64,000 nt of DNA from Leptoclinus maculatus (taxonomy: Eukaryota; Chordata; Actinopteri; Perciformes; Stichaeidae): positions 526,001 through 590,000 of the forward strand of contig JAVDOI010000019.1 in the NCBI GenBank assembly GCA_032191485.1. The letters are read 5' to 3'. Of this stretch, positions 57,804 to 64,000 are shown one piece after another; the first letter of the stretch is position 1; every line of letters starts with the position of its first letter. Under the pieces are notes generated by a model. The model ran no database searches and was not told the origin of the DNA. It saw only the letters and a program-made list of their open reading frames with translations. A program made the position numbers and the translations under genes.

Positions 57804-60800
57804 TTGATGGGTGATATAGGTTATGTAATAGAGGTAAAAGGTACATTTGAAAAATATAATGTTCTCTGTGGTGAAGCAAAAGAAATACATGAAGTGTTGA
57901 TGGGGTTGTTACCTAAAGGGGAGGTGGATAATCATGAAATGTGGTATAAAGTAAAGATGCTCAGTGTCAATGACTTTATTGCTGATGTAAATAAATGGTT
58001 GTTTTGCAATGAAAGTCACCTCTATAGTGAAGGTGTCGATCTTCATAATGAGGGACCTAATGTGGAGCCTCAGGACAGCATTTCAAATGTTGAATCAAAT
58101 GCTTCCAACAAGTGCTCAGGTCAAAAAAGTAATGTCTCAAAAGGCAGCAAGTCTACAACATCATCTGCACGGCTTCAAACAGAGGCAGAAAAGGCTGCAC
58201 TCATGGCACGTGCTGCAGCGCTACAGAAAAAGCATGTCTTGGAGGAACAAATGGAACAGCTAAGGAGGAAAAAGGAGCAACACGAAATGGACACTGAAAT
58301 AGCAGCAACTACAGCAAAACTAGCAGTATTGAATGCCTCGTGTCATAGCAGTGTTTCACATGCACATTCGGATGGAATGGAATCCTATTTCAAAAAAGGA
58401 GCGACACTCAATCCTCATGCTGAACAATACAACACACAGCAAAAAGAATCATCTCAGCAGAAACATTCATGGTCTGCCAACACTAAGGCAACAGTGGAAA
58501 AACTAATGGAAGCGGACAAGTATGAAAGTAAAGGTGCAACTATGCAGACAAACTTCAAGTGGCAAACTTCTGAACAAATAAAATCACATCAATCAGATGT
58601 AAATCCTGGTGGTCAGCAAGCAACACAATCCCAAGGTAATCCTCAAGTACCTGGAGATCTCTACAGTCTGTTACAAAGACAGAATGAAGTAACAGCACTC
58701 CTTGTACATACACAGAACTCTCAGTTCCTACCACACAGAGAAATTCCTGTTTTCGACGGAGATCCGCTCAAATTTAGAACATTCATCAGAGCTTTCGAAC
58801 ATTGTGTCGAAGCTAAAACAAACAGAGGAGATTGTTTGTATTATCTTGAGCAATTCACTAGGGGGCAGCCTAGAGAGCTGGTGCGTAGCTGCCAGCACAT
58901 GGCTCCAGAAAGAGGTTATGCTGTGGCCAAAGACCTTCTTGGAAAACATTTTGGAAGTGAAATAAAGGTCACAGCTGCCTATGTGGATAAAATCATTGGA
59001 TGGCCTGCTGTTAAAGCAGAAGATGTTAAAGGGCTACAAGCATATGCATTGTGTTTACGAGTGTTGCAACGCTATGAAGGAATTGCAATATTTAGATGAA
59101 CTCAATATGCCAGCAAACATGAAAACAATAATGCAGAAACTTCCTTACAAGCTCAGAGAGAAATGGAGAGTGACTGCGTGTGACATCTCTGAAACCAAAG
59201 GTCGCAGATCTGGCTTTAAAGACATCAAGTTCATAGAGTACCAAGTCAAGATCGTTTCGGATCCAATCTTTGGTGACATTCAAGACACTCAAGGTGGTGT
59301 AAATAAAGGAGGCAACAAGGCAAAGTCAGAGCAAAAGTCGCAGTTCAAAAGAAACAGCTTTGCAACTGCTGTCTTTATGTCTACTGAACCAGCTGTGAAT
59401 ACATCCAAGAAAAGCATTCAGACTCAAACGCAAAGTATGTCACCTACAATTTCAAATGTTGGTTCCTGTTTGTATTGTATGCATGGACACGCATTGGAGC
59501 ATTGTCCACAATTGCAAAAAATTTGACTTTCTGAAAGAGAAAAGAGTTTGCTTTGGTTGCCTGCACATAGGACACATGAGCAAGGATTGCAGTAAACGCA
59601 TATCTTGCAAAGTTTGCAACCAAAGTCATCCCAGCATTCTTCACATTGAGAAAAAGGAAAGAAGCAAAGGCGAAGATCAGCCAAAGGAATTGTCGGTGAG
59701 TGGCACGGCTGTCTCTACTTGTGGTCATATAGGGGCCGGGGGCAGTAACGGCATCCTTTCAATCTTACCTGTCAATGTTAAGTGTACAAAGGGAAACAAA
59801 ATCGTGCAAACTTATGCATTTCTGGATCCAGGAAGTACTGACAATTTCTGTTCTGAAAGTCTAATGGAAAGGCTGAACATCAAAGGAAGAAAAACAAAGA
59901 TTAATCTACGCACAATGGGTCACAGTACTACTGTACCAAGTTGTATTGTCAAAGGTTTAGAAATCTCTGAATTTGCTGGCAAGCAGTTTTTTTGAGCTTC
60001 CTAGTATGTTCACTCAGAAGGAAATGCCAGTGTCGACAAACAATATCATTCCTGAAGAAAAGTTGTCTAAGTGGACTTACCTGAAAGATGTAAATATTCC
60101 CCGTATTAACACTGATGTTGATTTGTTGATTGGCACAAATGCCTCAAAGTTAATGGAACCGTGGGAAGTGATCAACAGCCGAGGAGAGGGACCATATGCA
60201 GTAAGAACTCTACTGGGCTGGGTGATTAATGGACCTCTTCATGGAAACAGTGCAAAGCAGTGTGAGAGTGGCTACCCTGCTGTTATTGTTAATCGGATTA
60301 GTGTTGACAAATTGGAAGAACTGTTGATAAGACAGTACAATCAGGATTTCAGTGAAAAACTATCTAATGACAAAGAGGAGATGTCGATAGAAGAAAGAAA
60401 GTTTATGGAAATAGTGAAAGGTTCAGTAAAACTTAAAGATGGCCAATACAATATTAAGTTGCCTTTCAAGAGACCCCATGTAAACATGCCAAACAACTTT
60501 TCTGTTGCTAAACAGCGTGTCAGTTCACTGAAAAGGAGACTTCTGAAGGATGAAAGTTACCACAAAGAATATTCAAACTTCCTTACTGATGTCATTAGCA
60601 AAGGATATGCTGAAAAGGTGCCAGAGCATCAGTTGGAACGCACTGATGGAAAAACTTGGTATCTCCCTCACCATGGTGTATACCATCCACAGAAAAGAAG
60701 CTTACGTGTTGTGTTTGATTGTGGAGCAGAATTTAAAGGAGTCTCACTGAACAGTCAGCTTCTGCAAGGACCAAACCTGACAAGCTCTTTGTTAGGAGTT

Positions 60801-62072
60801 TTGTCACGGTTCAGGCAGGAACCTGTAGCAATCATGGCTGATGTGCAAGCAATGTTCCATCAAGTAAAAGTTGCAGAAGAACATTCAGACTTTTTGAGGT
60901 TTTTGTGGTGGCCAGAAGGGAACCTGGAGCAAGAACTTGTACAGTACCGTATGACTGTCCATTTATTTGGAGCAGTATCTTCTCCGAGTTGTGCATGTTA
61001 TGCTCTAAGGAAAATTGCTGATGATAATCAAAACAGGTTTCCAGCAGAAGTAATTGACACGGTCACAAGAAGTTTTTATGTGGATGATCTTTTGAAAAGT
61101 TTGCCGTCTAAAGAAGATGCTACTATAATGGTCAAGAACCTCACAGCTATCTGCAAATTGGGAGGTTTCAATCTCACCAAGTGGATCAGCAACAGTCGTG
61201 AGGTGCTATTGGAAATTCCAGAAGAACATAGATCCAAGACCTTCAAGGAGTTGGATCTTGACAGAGACAAATTGCCAGTTGAACGGGCTCTTGGACTACA
61301 ATGGTGCATTGAGACGGACACCTTCAAGTTCAAATTTAACATCCGAGAACAGCCACACACAAGACGTGGGATGTTATCTATGATCAGTTCCGTCTATGAT
61401 CCTTTGGGTTTCTTAGCACCCTTTACAATCCCAGCTAAGATGATTTTGCAAGACCTGTGTCGGTTGAAATGTGGTTGGGATGATCCAGTACCCCAATTCT
61501 TTAAACGGAAATGGAAAAAATGGTTGGAAGATCTTGAAAGAGTGGAAAGTTTCAAGGTCAGCAGATGCTTCAAACCGAAAGACTTTGGATACACAGCATC
61601 TGCTCAATTGCATCACTTCTCTGATGCCAGTGAAGATGCATATGGAACTGTTGCATACATCAGGTTGCAAAACAACAAGAACAAAGTACATGTTGCTTTC
61701 ATACTTGGCAAAGCCAGGGTGTCTCTAATAAAAGAAGTGACTATCCCTCGCTTGGAACTGACAGCCGCTGCTCTTGCTGTTAAAGTGGACAAAAAGCTAC
61801 AATCAGAGCTACAGCTTCCTTTGGAGAAGTCACAATTCTGGACCGACAGTACATCAGTACTAAAATACATCAAAAATGAGGACAAAAGGTTCCAAACATT
61901 CGTTGCAAACAGAATATCAACCATTAGAGAGGCATCACACACTTCACAGTGGAGATACATTCCTACAGCACAAAATCCAGCAGAGGACGCCTCAAGGGGA
62001 CTGAAAATTGAACATTTGGTTCAAAAGAGATGGATTGAAAGTCCAAAGTTTCTGTGGAAATCAGAAAATTAG
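57804..62072 (+). pseudogene. BEL/Pao-like retrotransposon gag-pol, frameshifted and truncated
   Basis: Four overlapping frames in order. 57804-59099 has a coiled-coil stretch and a DUF1759-like gag segment (REIPVFDGDPLKFRTFIRAF). The frame ending 59526 and the next (59456-59995) carry zinc knuckles (CLYCMHGHALEHC, CFGCLHIGHMSKDC) and an aspartic-protease-like AFLDPGSTDNFC, where the usual DSG is DPG. 59973-62072 has reverse transcriptase (VVFDCGAEFKGVSLNSQLL, ADVQAMFHQV, and YVDD at 61076-61087) and RNase H (HHFSDASEDAYGTVAYIRL). Three frame shifts and a stop at 62070-62072 break it. Coding resemblance goes on only to about 62150, so integrase and the 3' LTR are missing. It is degenerate and inactive as it stands. 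Confidence 0.88.
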
Positions 62073-62149
62073 TGGCCAGCGCACATCTTGGATCTGGACA
62101 TTACTGAGGACCCAGAAGTTAAGAGGAACTTCACAGTAAATGCAATTGT

Positions 62150-64000
62150 CACTAAAAATAAAAATAAACTATACAAATTGTCAATATTTGTGTTTTTGAA
62201 ACATGGAATCACCCAGTAATATGTGTAAAATATGATATCTGCGGTAAATATATGCTTTTCCTGCTCGTCCTCTCCGCCTGTCTGCTCGTCCTCTCTGCTT
62301 GTGCACGTCTCAGCTGGCTGGGGCGCTGGAGAAACTGCCCCAAAGTGGCGGGTCTATGAAGCAGTTTAGCCAATGATGCTTTAATGCTGAGTAAAGATAT
62401 AAATGAGTGACATACAATTCAGCCAATCAGCGTCCTCAAATAGATTCAGCTTGGGGCAGTTTTAATTCTGCCCCAAGCTGCGCGTTCTCGTCAGGAGAAG
62501 TCTCTACAGGTGCCATTTTAACGACATGATGGCGAGCGAGAGCCCTAACACTACTTCTCCAAGACTCAACCCTAACTCAGTAAAATCTCTACTCCAAGAC
62601 CTGTTTGAGAGGAGAACTTTGGCGAAACTACAGGTAAAGGAGCTGGGCGCAGATCAACCTGACCTCACAATAAGACAGCAGACTAGCGACAAAGGGAAGC
62701 AGTACATGCGAAGCTTCTCCAGAGACTGGTACACGAGGAAGGTTTGGCTAGCTGGATGCAGTCATGCTAATGCCGTATTTTGCTTTCCATGCTTGCTTTT
62801 TAAAACAATGGGGACAGATCCAGCATGGACAGATACTGGAGTGAGGGACATGAAACACCTGTCTGAAAAATTAAGAAAACATGAGAACACCAGGATACAA
62901 CACACATGGATAACTCCGTCAAGCTCGCCATATTCGGCAAAGTGGACATCGCTACTCAGCTGGACGACGGACACAGGATTGCGGTGCGGAAACACAACGA
63001 GGAGGTGGATAAAAACAGGCACATTTTATCCAAAATAACGGGCATGACGAGACTGACTCCTCGGACAACCCTGGCATTTTTAGGGGATTGGTGGATTTTG
63101 TTGCCTCCCTAGACGGTGTGCTGGAGGAGCACCTTAAGACAGCTAGCGTTTTTAAAGGCACGTCAAAGACTGTACAAAACGAGCTGCTGGACTGCATGCT
63201 GTCGGTTATGAAGGATTACATTCTGGAGGAAGTAAAGAGCGCTGATTTTATCGCCATTCAAGCAGATGAGACGACTGACATTTCCACCCACTGCCAGCTG
63301 GTGCTTGTGCTACGCTACATTGACGCCAACAGTAATGTCCAAGATCGGTTTTTCGAGTACATTACCATCCAGAACGCAACCGCTGACACCATCGCCACAG
63401 CGCTTATGGAGAGGCTAAGCACCATCCTCCCAAATGGACAAAAAGCCAAACTTATTGCCCAAGCTTATGACGGGGCTGCTGTAATGAGGGGAGCCACCGG
63501 CGGAGTGCAGCGTAAGATACTGGATGTCTACGACAATGCTCACTACGTCCACTGCTACGCGCATCAGCTGAACCTAATCATGCAGAAGGCAACATCCCCA
63601 GGATCCGCACCTTCTTTTCTGACCTTGTTGGATTTTCTGCCTTCTTCTCCAGGTCACCCAAGCGAACCACCGTGCTTGACCAAGTGGTTGCACATAGACT
63701 TCCTAGAGCCTCTACATCACGGTGGAACTTCCACAGTCGCGCTGTAAATACTGTGTACGAGCACAAAGATGACCTCCTGAAGTGTTTCCAGACCATCAGA
63801 GACTCTGGGAACTTTGATCCCCTAACTGTCAGAGAGGCAGGGGGCTTTGTGAGGATGCTTGAAGACGAGACTTTCTGTTTTTTCCTGGCATTGTTCCACA
63901 AGATCATGCCAAATGTGGACATGCTATTTAACCAGCTGCAGAAGAGGAACATCGACCCCGTCTTCATTAAAGCACTTGTCCAGAGGTTCACAGACAGCAT
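62150..64000 (+). mobile_element. Transposase-bearing hAT copy, left tip missing, runs off the window
   Basis: From about 62155 it matches the non-autonomous copies just inside their left ends (aaactatacaaattgtcaat), but the terminal repeat itself is absent; the sequence changes abruptly from retrotransposon to hAT. It includes the hairpin at 62448-62479. The right end lies beyond the window. Confidence 0.85.
62526..64000 (+). pseudogene. hAT transposase (ZMYM1-like, TTF-finger type), frameshifted, 3' end outside window
   Basis: The first frame starts MMASESPNTTSPRLNPNSV and has a TTF-type zinc-finger-like segment (VWLAGCSHANAVFCFPCLLF). After a shift near 62900, MDNSVKLAIFGKVDIATQL follows. 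After another near 63060-63088, LVDFVASLDGVLEEHLKTAS and the catalytic segment FIAIQADETTDISTHCQLVL appear, then AYDGAAVMRGATGGV and HYVHCYAHQLNLIMQK. A third shift near 63595 moves the remainder to another frame that is open to the edge. The order of parts is that of DUF4371-type hAT transposases, which cut and paste DNA. At least three frameshifts make this copy non-coding as read. Confidence 0.88.

Overview
The window looks like teleost fish genomic DNA. It holds intron-split vertebrate genes, AT-rich introns, very long dinucleotide microsatellites, and many fish-type transposable elements (hAT, PIF/Harbinger and Tc1-like DNA transposons, a BEL/Pao-like retrotransposon, solo LTRs, tRNA-type SINE pieces). 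No organism-specific marker was found, so the species is not named.

Three host protein genes can be reconstructed. (1) mkrn1, an E3 ubiquitin ligase with C3H1 fingers and a RING, lies on + from 1350 to 18911 in eight coding exons whose phases all join (431 aa). (2) A one-exon TMEM121-family gene, best read as tmem121b (old name CECR6), lies on + at 24087-25265 (392 aa). (3) il17ra, the interleukin-17 receptor A chain, lies on - from 46940 down to 30390. All eleven coding exons were placed, including a 25-bp exon and two small exons hidden between transposons, giving an 803-aa receptor with signal peptide, fibronectin-like ectodomain, one membrane segment and a SEFIR tail. tmem121b and il17ra are convergent neighbours, as in the human 22q11 cat-eye-syndrome region, which supports both names.

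Layout: 1-1349 upstream DNA; 1350-18911 mkrn1, whose introns hold a Harbinger-type element (13494-14474), an hAT-type element with perfect 8-bp target duplications (14887-15492) and several MITEs; 18912-24086 intergenic, with a solo LTR inside a duplicated host segment; 24087-25265 tmem121b; 25266-30389 intergenic, with a 210-bp (TA)n; 30390-46940 il17ra, whose introns hold a decayed hAT transposase gene, a Tc1 remnant touching a splice site, two solo LTRs and two non-autonomous hAT copies; 46941-56552 gene-free and repeat-rich, with three long terminal-inverted-repeat elements; 56553-57072 a fold-back MITE; 57089-62150 a broken BEL/Pao-like element; 62150-64000 the 5' part of the transposase-bearing hAT copy related to the non-autonomous ones.

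The host genes do not form an operon or pathway; they are linked only by position. The most unusual signals are structural: a series of near-perfect inverted repeats with tiny loops, one of them sitting between a target-site duplication and the end of an hAT element; an LTR insertion bracketed by a 225-bp host duplication plus an inverted LTR fragment; and one hAT family present in four different states in one 31-kb stretch.
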